NCBI RefSeq assembly: GCF_009755815.1
Contig: NZ_WRPK01000001.1
Location: 434,001 to 498,000 of the forward strand
From: Flavisphingomonas formosensis
GTDB taxonomy: Bacteria > Pseudomonadota > Alphaproteobacteria > Sphingomonadales > Sphingomonadaceae
Direction of reading: 5' to 3'
DNA: 64,000 nt
The notes under the pieces are model-generated. The model ran no database searches. It had not been told where the DNA came from and saw nothing but the letters and a program-made list of their open reading frames with translations. Positions 41,972 to 50,700 of the stretch are shown one piece after another (position 1 is the first letter of the stretch; every line of letters starts with the position of its first letter). The position numbers and the translations under genes are program-made.

Positions 41972-42721
41972 ATGAAGGTCCTGGTGCCCGTGAAGCGGGT
42001 GATCGATTATAATGTGAAGCCGCGGGTGAAGATGGACGGCAGCGGCGTCGATCTCGCCAATGTGAAGATGTCGATGAACCCGTTCGACGAGATCGCCGTG
42101 GAAGAGGCGATCCGCCTGAAGGAGAAGGGCGTCGTCACCGAGATCGTGGCGGTCTCGGTCGGCGAGGCGAAGGCGCAGGAAACGCTGCGCACTGCGCTGG
42201 CGATGGGCGCGGACCGGGCGATCCTGGTGGTGTCCGAGGGCGAGGTGGAGCCGCTGGGCGTCGCCAAGCTGCTCGCCAAGATCGTCGAGGAGGAGGCCCC
42301 CGGCCTCGTGATCCTCGGCAAGCAGGCGATCGACGACGATTCGAACCAGACCGGTCAGATGCTGGCGGCGCTGACGGGCCGTCCGCAGGGCACTTTCGCC
42401 TCGAAGGTCGAGGTCGAGGGCGACAGCGTGAAGGTGACGCGCGAGGTCGATGGCGGCCTCGAGACGGTGAGCCTCAAGACGCCGGCGATCATCACGACCG
42501 ACCTGCGCCTCAACGAGCCGCGCTATGCCTCGCTGCCGAACATCATGAAGGCCAAGTCCAAGCCGCTCGCGCAGAAGACCCCGGCCGACTACGGCGTGGA
42601 CGTGACGCCGCGCCTCAAGACCCTCAAGGTGTCCGAGCCGCCGAAGCGCGTCGCGGGCGTGAAGGTTGCGGATGTTGACGAGCTTGTCGCCAAGCTCAAG
42701 GCGATGGGAGTTGCGGCATGA
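41972..42721 (+). CDS. etfB: Electron transfer flavoprotein, beta subunit
   Basis: A 249-residue subunit that binds AMP and, with EtfA, takes electrons from acyl-CoA dehydrogenases to the membrane quinone pool through ETF-ubiquinone oxidoreductase. The start [40 protein letters not shown] and [20 protein letters not shown] are characteristic. GAGGAGGTGAGG precedes the ATG. The stop overlaps the start of etfA by four bases. It would serve the three acyl-CoA dehydrogenases of the catabolic locus as well as general fatty-acid oxidation. Confidence 0.96.
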   Translation: MKVLVPVKRVIDYNVKPRVKMDGSGVDLANVKMSMNPFDEIAVEEAIRLKEKGVVTEIVAVSVGEAKAQETLRTALAMGADRAILVVSEGEVEPLGVAKLLAKIVEEEAPGLVILGKQAIDDDSNQTGQMLAALTGRPQGTFASKVEVEGDSVKVTREVDGGLETVSLKTPAIITTDLRLNEPRYASLPNIMKAKSKPLAQKTPADYGVDVTPRLKTLKVSEPPKRVAGVKVADVDELVAKLKAMGVAA

Positions 42722-43647
42722 GCGTGTTGGTCCTGGTCGAGCACGACAATGGGTCGGTGAAGGACGCGACCCTGGCCGCGGTGACCGCCGCGGGCAAGCT
42801 GGGCGAAGTCCATGCGCTGGTCGCAGGCTCGGGCGCGCAGGGCGCGGCGGATGCGGCGGCGAAGATCGCCGGCGTCGCCAAGGTGCTGCTGGCGGACGAT
42901 CCCGCTTATGCCAATGCGCTGCCCGAGAATGTGGCGCCGCTGGTGGTCGATCTGATGGCGGGTTACGACGCGTTCGTCGCGCCGGCCACCGCCAATGGCA
43001 AGAACATCGCGCCGCGCGTCGCCGCGCTGCTCGACGTCATGCAGATCTCCGAGATCCTGTCGGTGGAGAGCGCCGACACCTTCACCCGGCCGACCTATGC
43101 GGGTAACGCGATCGCCACGGTGCAATCCTCTGACGCCAAGAAGGTGATCACGGTGCGCGGCACCGCCTTCGAGAAGGCGGCGAAGGAAGGCGGCAGCGCG
43201 GCGGTCGAGGCCGTTGCGGGCAAGGGCGATTCTGGCCTGTCGAGCTTCGTCGGCGCGGAAATCAGCAAGTCCGAACGTCCCGAGCTCACCTCGGCAAAGA
43301 TCATCGTGTCGGGTGGCCGCGCGCTGCAGAATAGCGAGAACTTCCACACCATCATCGAGCCGCTGGCCGACAAGCTCGGCGCGGCGGTCGGCGCGAGCCG
43401 CGCGGCGGTGGATGCGGGTTATGTGCCCAACGACTATCAGGTCGGCCAGACCGGCAAGATCGTCGCTCCGGAAGTCTATATCGCGGTCGGCATCTCCGGC
43501 GCGATCCAGCACCTTGCGGGCATGAAGGACTCCAAGACCATCATCGCCATCAACAAGGATGAGGACGCCCCCATCTTCCAGGTGGCGGACATCGGCCTCG
43601 TCGGCGACCTCTTCAAGGTTGTCCCGGAACTGACCGGCAAGCTGTAA
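42718..43647 (+). CDS. etfA: Electron transfer flavoprotein, alpha subunit
   Basis: A 309-residue subunit that binds the redox-active FAD. The C-terminal FAD domain has the signature [20 protein letters not shown] and the run [20 protein letters not shown], followed by [20 protein letters not shown] and [16 protein letters not shown]. The N-terminal Rossmann-like domain starts [11 protein letters not shown]. It overlaps etfB by four bases (ATGA). An acylphosphatase gene begins 12 bases after its stop. Confidence 0.96.
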   Translation: MSVLVLVEHDNGSVKDATLAAVTAAGKLGEVHALVAGSGAQGAADAAAKIAGVAKVLLADDPAYANALPENVAPLVVDLMAGYDAFVAPATANGKNIAPRVAALLDVMQISEILSVESADTFTRPTYAGNAIATVQSSDAKKVITVRGTAFEKAAKEGGSAAVEAVAGKGDSGLSSFVGAEISKSERPELTSAKIIVSGGRALQNSENFHTIIEPLADKLGAAVGASRAAVDAGYVPNDYQVGQTGKIVAPEVYIAVGISGAIQHLAGMKDSKTIIAINKDEDAPIFQVADIGLVGDLFKVVPELTGKL

Positions 43648-43659
43648 AAGGCCGGGCCG

Positions 43660-43935
43660 GTGATCGCGCGACGCCTGCGGGTCACCGGCCGGGTCCAGAA
43701 TGTGTTCTTTCGCGACTGGACGGCCGAACAGGCCCGCGCGCTCGGCATAGACGGCTGGGTACGCAACCGTAGCGACGGCAGCGTCGAGATCTACGCGATT
43801 GGCGCGCCGGAATTGATCGAGACCTTTGTGGCGCGCTGCCACGAGGGCTCGCCTGCCTCGCGCGTGGCCGAGGTGGTGATCGAAGAGGACGAGGTCCGGC
43901 CCTGTGAGGGCTTTTCCAAGATAGCGACGGTTTGA
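43660..43935 (+). CDS. Acylphosphatase
   Basis: A 91-residue enzyme that hydrolyses acyl phosphates such as 1,3-bisphosphoglycerate and carbamoyl phosphate. The phosphate loop [12 protein letters not shown] with the catalytic Arg ([10 protein letters not shown]) and the Asn in [15 protein letters not shown] are all present. The GTG start at 43660 lies near the first conserved residues, and no better start exists upstream. It follows etfA closely and may share its transcript, although the link is probably not functional. Confidence 0.92.
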   Translation: MIARRLRVTGRVQNVFFRDWTAEQARALGIDGWVRNRSDGSVEIYAIGAPELIETFVARCHEGSPASRVAEVVIEEDEVRPCEGFSKIATV

Positions 43936-43939
43936 GCCT

Positions 43940-44080
43940 TCATCCTCCCCGGAACGGGGAGGGGGACCGCGCATAGCGCGGTGGAGGGGCCGCCGCCCGC
44001 AACAAACGAGTCGCGCGTGGTGGGCGTTGGCCCCTCCACCACCCTACGGGTGGTCCCCCTCCCCCGTTGGGGGAGGATGA
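43940..44080. repeat. Palindromic repeat, family B, copy 2
   Basis: A 141-bp element with inverted arms TCATCCTCCCCGGAACGGGG at the left and the near complement ending GGGGGAGGATGA at the right. It lies between the convergent acylphosphatase and nhaA genes and supplies the last codons and stop of nhaA. Confidence 0.88.
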
Positions 44081-45231
44081 GATGAGACTGCTCGCAGCAA
44101 CATATATCCACCGATCGCCGACAGCAGCGATCCGCCCAGCACGCCGATCTTCACCTCGTCGACCAGCAGCGGGTCGCCGAAGGCGAGGCCGCCGATGAAC
44201 AGGCTCATCGTGAAGCCGATGCCGCAGAGCATGGCGAGGCCATAGACCTGCAGCCAGCTAGCGCCCGCCGGGCGCTCGGCGAGGCCAAGCGCGACGGTGA
44301 GGCGCACGCTGGCGAAGATGCCGATCTGCTTGCCCGCGAACAGGCCGAACGCGACCGCGAGCGGAAGCGGCGACAAGATCCGGGCCGGGCCGATCCCTGC
44401 CAGCGAGACGCCGGCATTGGCGAAGCCGAACAGCGGCACGATGGCATAGGCGACCCATGGGTGCAGCCCATGCTCCAGCCTGTGCAACGGTGAAGGCGTG
44501 TCCTGCGACGCCGGCCGGATCGGGATGGTCAGCGCGGCGAGCACGCCCGCAATGGTGGAGTGGACGCCTGACAGCAGCACCGCCAGCCACAGCGCCGCGG
44601 CGAGGGCCAGATAGGGCCAGAGCACGGTGATGCCCCGTCGGTTGAGCGCGACCATCAGAGCGAAGATCAGCAGCGCGGCGGCGAGGGCGGCGAGGTTCAG
44701 CGAGGCGGTGTAGAAGACCGCGATGATCGCGACCGCGCCCATGTCATCGACGATCGCCACCGTCGTCAGAAACAGCTTCAGCGAGGCGGGCACGCGCGGG
44801 CCGAGCAGGGCGAGCACGCCGATCGCGAAGGCGATGTCGGTGGCGGCCGGAATTGCCCAGCCGCGGACGAGGCCGGGCTCGCCGCCGGCGATCAGCAGAT
44901 AGACGAGCGCCGGCAGCGCCATGCCGCCGGCCGCGGCGAGGATCGGCAGGATCCGGTCCGACGGCCGGGCGAGATCGCCATCGACGAACTCGCGTTTTAT
45001 CTCCAGCCCCACGAGCAGGAAGAACAGCGCCATCAGTGCGTCGTTGATCCAGTGGTGCACGCTCAGAGGGCCAAGCTTGGCGTGGAGCGCGTGGAAATAG
45101 GCGTCGGCCAGCGGGCCGTTCGCGACGATCAGCGCCAGCGCGGCGGCCACGATGAGGATGATACCGCCCGCGGCCTCGCTGCGCAGGAACTCCTGCAGGG
45201 GCATGCTGCGGGTGGGGGCAGGGGGTGCCAC
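44044..45231 (-). CDS. nhaA: Na+/H+ antiporter NhaA
   Basis: A 395-residue inner-membrane antiporter that expels sodium in exchange for protons. It has about twelve hydrophobic segments and the ion-site aspartates in [20 protein letters not shown]. Other signatures are [20 protein letters not shown] near the start and [19 protein letters not shown] near the end. A GTG start at 45231 follows GGAGGAAGC; an ATG 27 bases later is possible. The last ten residues, [10 protein letters not shown], come from a palindromic repeat, and the tail is not part of the family. Confidence 0.94.
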   Translation of the reverse strand: MAPPAPTRSMPLQEFLRSEAAGGIILIVAAALALIVANGPLADAYFHALHAKLGPLSVHHWINDALMALFFLLVGLEIKREFVDGDLARPSDRILPILAAAGGMALPALVYLLIAGGEPGLVRGWAIPAATDIAFAIGVLALLGPRVPASLKLFLTTVAIVDDMGAVAIIAVFYTASLNLAALAAALLIFALMVALNRRGITVLWPYLALAAALWLAVLLSGVHSTIAGVLAALTIPIRPASQDTPSPLHRLEHGLHPWVAYAIVPLFGFANAGVSLAGIGPARILSPLPLAVAFGLFAGKQIGIFASVRLTVALGLAERPAGASWLQVYGLAMLCGIGFTMSLFIGGLAFGDPLLVDEVKIGVLGGSLLSAIGGYMLLRAVSSHPPPTGEGDHP

Positions 45232-45289
45232 GCTTCCTCCGTTGGGATAGGCCTGTCGAGACTAGGCCATAACCACTGTCATGCGGCTC

Positions 45290-45315
45290 GTCATCCCGAC
45301 GAAAATCGGGATGAC
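45290..45315. repeat. Hairpin repeat, family C related, copy 3
   Basis: GTCATCCCGA-CGAAAA-TCGGGATGAC, a perfect 10-bp stem. It lies between the pbpC stop and the nhaA start and may serve as a terminator or transcript stabiliser for pbpC. It is the short form of the GTCATxCTGAC-type elements near 18515 and 30590. Confidence 0.7.
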
Positions 45316-45368
45316 GGGGTTAAGCGGCATGCGCTCTCCTTCGAGGGCGCCGTTTTCGCTGAGAAATC

Positions 45369-47522
45369 TCAGCGCACCGTGAACAGGATCTGGTCGACCG
45401 GCTTACCAAGCGCGTCGAGCAGCGTGATGCGATGGAGGCCCGGCCCGGCGAGCACCAGCGGGCGGGCGTCGGCGGGGCCGAGGTCCTGCCGGTCCATGGC
45501 GAGGCGATGGCCCTCGACTGCGCCGGTCACGTCGATGCGGATGCGCTGGCGGTCAATCGGGATGTCGGGATCGAGCGCATAGACCGCGCCCGAGACGGGA
45601 TCGGCGATGCGGGGGCGACGCGCGCTGCCCGGTGCCTGGGCGAGCGCCGCCTGGCCCATGCCGGCGAGGAAATAGTCGCGCCGGGACTGCTCGATATTGC
45701 CGGCGAAATGCACCAACCGCTGCTCGACGCCGGCCGGGCGGGGCGGCTCGGCGCTCGGGCGGTCGCGGTGCAGCGCCAGCATCACCTCGCGCCAGACCGG
45801 GGCGGCGCCGCTGGTGCCCGAGACCGCCTTCATCGAATCCCCCTCGAGATTGCCGATCCAGACGGCGACCGTGTAGCGATCGGAAAAGCCGATGCACCAA
45901 TTGTCGCGCATCGCCTTGGACGTGCCGGTCTTCACCGCCGCCCAGAAGGGCAGGCGGAGCGCGGAATCCAGGCCGAAGGTGGCGGCGCGCGCACCCGGAT
46001 CGGCCATCATGTCGGCGACGATCCAGGCGGCCTGGGGAGAGAAGACGGCGCGCGGCGCGGGTGACGGATCGTCGGTGCGGATGCGGAGCGGCGCCCAGCG
46101 CCCGCCATTGGCCAGGGTACGATAGGCATTGGCCTGTTCGAGCAGGGTGACCTCGGCCGAGCCGAGCGCCAGGCTGAAGCCGTAATAGGCGCCGTCCTCG
46201 GTGAGACCGCGATAGCCCGTGTCCCACAGCCGATCCCGGAAGGAATCGACCCCGGCGAGCAGCAATGTGCGCACCGCCGGCACGTTGAGCGAGCCGGCGA
46301 GCGCGCTGCGCACCGAGACCGGCCCCTTGAACTCGTGATCGTAATTTTGCGGCACGTACAGGCCCGAGGCGGTGTCGAGCTGGACGGGGCTGTCGTCGAG
46401 GATCGAGGCGGGGGTGAGATAGCCCTTCTCGATCACCTGTCCATAGAGGAAGGGCTTCAGGGTCGAGCCCGCCTGGCGATAGGCGTCGGCGCCGTCGACC
46501 TGCGCCGCGGTGGAGGCGCCGCCGATGCCGCCGACATAGGCGAGCACGTCGCCGCTCCTGTTATCCACCACGACGACCGCCCCGTCGCGGGCGCGGTCGG
46601 GGCCGAGGCCCTGGAGCTGGCGGGCAAGCGCGATGGCGGCGATGCGCTGCGCCTGCCGGTCGAGCGTCGTGGTGACGCGCATGCCCGGCGCGGTCAGCAG
46701 CTTGCGCGCGAGATGGGGAGCGAGGCCGGGATCGAGGGCGAGGCGCCGCGCGGAACCGAGCATCGCGAAGGCGGCTGCCTGTATCGCGCGGCAGTCGGCG
46801 ATGCGGCCGATCGTGCAGGCGCGGCGGGCGACCTCGTCGGGCCCCGCCTGAGGCGCGGGCAGAAGGGCGGTGAGCAGCAGCGCGTCCTGGCTGGAAAGCG
46901 CATCGGGCGCCTTGCCGAACAGGCCGTAGGCGGCCGCGCCGATGCCCTGGGATTCGCCGCGATAGCCGGCGAGGTTGAGATAGGCCTCGAGGATCTGCGG
47001 TTTGGTCCAGCTCTGCTCGATGCGCATCGCGGCGCGCATCTGCCGGGCCTTGTCCCACCAGCCGCGTGCGCCGGGCCTGGCGAGGTCGGGCGCGAGGAAG
47101 CCGGCGAGCTGCATCGAGAGCGTGCTCGCCCCGCGCTGCGGCCCCTTGCCTTCGATGCGATCGCGCAACGCCGAGACGATGCCGATCCAGTCAACCCCGC
47201 GATGCCAGAGGAAGCGCTTGTCCTCGGCGGCGATCAGATCGGTGCGCAGCGCCGGCGCGATCTTGTCGAGGGGCGTCCAGGCGAGGCGGCGGACGTCGAA
47301 ATCGACGCGCTCGCTGTCGATCAGCTGGCCATTGCGGTCGTAGAGCCAGGCTTCGCTGGGGCGCCAGTTGGCCCTGACCTCGACATAGGAGGGGAGCGAT
47401 GGTGGGAGGGTGACGATCCAGAGGGTCGCGAGAATGAGGGCGAGGAGGGCAAGCGCGGCGTAGATCGCCTGGCGCCGGCGCGAAAGCGCGGCGAAGGCGT
47501 GGAGGCGGGTGCGGAAGGTCAT
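45369..47522 (-). CDS. pbpC: Penicillin-binding protein 1C
   Basis: A 717-residue bifunctional peptidoglycan synthase anchored by one N-terminal membrane helix (about 20-40). A GT51 transglycosylase domain follows with the EDKRFLWHRGVDW motif near 100-112 and RGASTLSMQLAGFL. The transpeptidase domain has STLKPFLYGQ (SxxK), SLN and KTGTSKAMRDNW. The final 100 residues form the PBP1C C-terminal domain. It lies 182 bp downstream of the alpha-2-macroglobulin gene, its usual partner. PbpC is thought to repair peptidoglycan after attack while the macroglobulin traps the protease. Confidence 0.94.
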   Translation of the reverse strand: MTFRTRLHAFAALSRRRQAIYAALALLALILATLWIVTLPPSLPSYVEVRANWRPSEAWLYDRNGQLIDSERVDFDVRRLAWTPLDKIAPALRTDLIAAEDKRFLWHRGVDWIGIVSALRDRIEGKGPQRGASTLSMQLAGFLAPDLARPGARGWWDKARQMRAAMRIEQSWTKPQILEAYLNLAGYRGESQGIGAAAYGLFGKAPDALSSQDALLLTALLPAPQAGPDEVARRACTIGRIADCRAIQAAAFAMLGSARRLALDPGLAPHLARKLLTAPGMRVTTTLDRQAQRIAAIALARQLQGLGPDRARDGAVVVVDNRSGDVLAYVGGIGGASTAAQVDGADAYRQAGSTLKPFLYGQVIEKGYLTPASILDDSPVQLDTASGLYVPQNYDHEFKGPVSVRSALAGSLNVPAVRTLLLAGVDSFRDRLWDTGYRGLTEDGAYYGFSLALGSAEVTLLEQANAYRTLANGGRWAPLRIRTDDPSPAPRAVFSPQAAWIVADMMADPGARAATFGLDSALRLPFWAAVKTGTSKAMRDNWCIGFSDRYTVAVWIGNLEGDSMKAVSGTSGAAPVWREVMLALHRDRPSAEPPRPAGVEQRLVHFAGNIEQSRRDYFLAGMGQAALAQAPGSARRPRIADPVSGAVYALDPDIPIDRQRIRIDVTGAVEGHRLAMDRQDLGPADARPLVLAGPGLHRITLLDALGKPVDQILFTVR

Positions 47523-47543
47523 GTTGGGCGAGACGGGCGCCTC

Positions 47544-47695
47544 TCATCCTCCCCCAAAGGGGGAGGGGGACCGACAGCCGAAGGCTGGTGGTGGAGGGGC
47601 GAGCCGGTGCGGAACGTGATGCCGCTTGCCTGGGGTGGGCGGGAGCCCCTCCACCATGCTGCGCATGGTCCCCCTCCCCGTTCCGGGGAGGATGA
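47544..47695. repeat. Palindromic repeat, family B, copy 3
   Basis: A 152-bp element with inverted arms beginning TCATCCTCCCCCAAAGGGGG and ending with GGGGAGGATGA. Unlike the other two copies it lies between two genes on the same strand, the macroglobulin gene and pbpC, and so sits in the leader of pbpC or in the operon transcript. Confidence 0.88.
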
Positions 47696-47704
47696 GGAAA
47701 TGGC

Positions 47705-50700
47705 TCACCGCATCGCCACCGTGACGGGCCGGTTCGGCAGGGCGCCGCGGATCTGGGGGGAGTACATCGCTTCCACCCGGGTCGGCGGCATCTGGAAGGT
47801 GCCGACGCCGTTCAGCCGCACGGCATATTCCACCGTCGCCTTGCCGCGCGGCAGCCAGTTGAAATAGGCGCGCCAGGCTTCCTGCGAGCGTTCGATATAG
47901 CTGGGCGACCAGCCGTCGCCCCCGCTCGCCTTGTCGCTCAATATCTGGGACTGGCCACCGAGGCCGCCGACGATGGTCGCGCCCGCGGGGATGGGATCGT
48001 TGATCACCACCCAGCTGCGCGCGGCATTGGCTTCCACCGTGATGCGGACCTTGAGCACGTCGCCGCGGGTGAGCTGACCGGGCTTGCGGCGCTGGAGCAC
48101 GCTCACTTCGCGGGTGATGCGATAGCCGCCGAAGAAGGGCTGGGTGAGCGGCACCGCGGCACGCACCGATACCATCGCCCAGGGACCGGCGCCGCCCGAC
48201 TGGCTCAGCAGCAGCGGCGTGGCGCTGCGCGGCAGGGCCAGCGACAGCGGCGCGGCGTTGGCGGGCATCGGCCAGCTCTGGCTGCGGCTGGCCGCGCCGA
48301 GGCTGGCGGTGGTCGTGCCTGCGATCGCGGTCGCCGGATAGATGCTGGCGAAGCGCCGCGCGAGGATCGTGCCCCAGGCATTGGCCGGGGTGGTGTCCCA
48401 ATGGCCGCGCTGCTGGCGGGTGGCGATGCCGATCATCATGCGCGGCCCCTCCTGCTGCCAGCCGGGGCGGCCGAGTACGGCGAGCAATGCCTTGATCGCC
48501 ATCTCGTCGCCGGAGATCATCATCCACCAGGGCGGATCGGCGGTGTCGGTGAGGTCGAGCCGGGCGCCCTCATAGGTGATGCGGGTGCGCAGCACGGCCT
48601 CGGCCTGCTGGCGCAGCGCCGGATTGGCGCCCTTAGTGCGATCGATCGCCGCCATCCACTCGGCGAGTACTGCGGTCGGCATCTCATTGGGGGCGATCCC
48701 GGCCTGGCCGAGCAGCTCGGGCGTCGAGGCGCCGTTGCGGGCCAGCGCGGCGAGCGCGGCGACCTTCAGGAAGCGTTTGTCGCCGCCATAGTCGCTGGTG
48801 CGGTCGATCCGCCCGTCGACGACGCCCTTCAGCGCCTCGATCATCCTGGCGCGCCCGCCCTCGGGCACGGGGAAGCCGGCTTCGGCGGTGATCGACAGCG
48901 CATAGGCGGTGAGTTCGGGCGAGCCTTGCAGCGTATCGCCCGGGAAGTAGCGGAGCAGCCCGTCGCCATCGAGATAGGTCGGCATGTCGCCGGCAAGCCG
49001 CGTCCAGGCGCCGAGATCGCCCGCCACCACGGCTTTCGACAGCCGCTGCTCGAAGCAGCCATAGGGATAGGCCGCCATATAGTCGCGCACGCCGGCCAAT
49101 GGCGGGGCGAGCGTGTCGGTGAGGCGGATGTCCACCGCGCCGCGGCCGGGCAGCGCGCCGGCGGGCGGCGTGATCGGCAGCGGCCCCTGTTCGCCGACGC
49201 GGGCGAGGGTGGCGGCCCAGGTCTCGACCGGAACGGCCGGCACGATGGTCTGCATCGCGGTCATCGCGTCGGCGTTGCGGCCGTCGGCGGTGCGGGCATT
49301 CACCTTCCAGGTGACTTGGCCGACGCCGGCCGGGGCGGGCACGTGCCAGGTCACCGGCGCGGCGCCGCCCGGCGGGATGGTGACGGTCAGCGGCGGGGCG
49401 CGGCCGATGCGGGGCATGGTCTCGGCATTGGCCGTGACCGTCATCGGCCGGTCCGATCCGTTGCGCAGGGTGAAGCTCGCCCCGTAGAAATCGCCGGTGC
49501 GCACCACCGGCGGCACGCCGGAATAGATACTGAGGTCCTGCGTCGTGCGGATCGACAGGTCGCCCGTGCCGAAGCGGTTGGCACCGGCGGTCGCGATCGC
49601 GACCAGCTTGAACGAGGACAGCGAATCGCTGAGCGGCACGGCGATCCGTGCATGGCCCGTCGCATCCAGCGGTACGCGCGCCTTCCAGAGAAGGACGGGG
49701 CGGAAATCTTCGCGATTCATCGCCGCCATGTCGCCGCCGCCACCGCCGCCCGCGGCTACCGCCTTGCGGCCATAATGGCGCTTGCCGACCACCTGGGTCT
49801 GGGCGGTGGAGGTGAGCACGGAGAGCGGGCGATCGCCCATCATCGCATCGATCAGCTTCCAGCTCGGATTGGGCTGGAGCTGGAGCAGCGCCTCGTCCAC
49901 GGCGGCGAAGGCGATCTCGGCCTGGGCGGGCGGCTTGCCGCCCTCGCCGCGCACCGAGACCTGCACCTCAGCGGTATCGCGCACCCGATATTTGGGCTTG
50001 TCCGCCTTCACCTCGACGGCGAGCTGATGCGATTCCCAGCCGACATTCACCTCGGCCATGCCGATCCGGTAACTGGGCTTGGCGAGATCGACCAGCGCGG
50101 TCGGCCGCGCGCCCTCGCGGCTGAAGAAGGGCAGATGCCAGCGCCGGGCGAAGTCGGCGAGCCACAGCCGCCAGCCGGCGATGCGGCCGCGCACCGCCAT
50201 CACCGACACATAGACGTCGGGCGCATAGCTGCCCGGCATCTTCACCTCGACGACCGGATCCTTGCCCGACAGCTCGGTGACGAAGCTGGAGAGCACGCCC
50301 TCGCGCTCGACGGTGACGAGCGCGGTGGCCGAGCGGAACGGCATGCGCACCTGGAAGCGCGCGGTCTCGCCCGCCTTGTAATCCTTGCGCTCGGGGATCA
50401 GGTCCATCCGGTCGCCATTGTCGCCGCCGAACCACCAGTCGTCCGCCCCGGCCAGCCAGACCGAGGTCACCGCGCGAGCGACATTGCCATTCTCGTCCGT
50501 GGTGGTCGCGACGGCGTAGACCTCGCCCGAGACGGCCGGATCGATCGCGCAGCTCGCCAGGCCCATCTCGTCGGTCCGGGCCGAACAGTTCGCATCGATC
50601 TTCGTGGTCTTGGCGTTGTTGTCATAGGCGTAAAAGCCGCCGATCAGCCGCCGCCGCGCGGACAATATCTCGCGGCTGTAGAGCGCGACGCTGATCTTCT

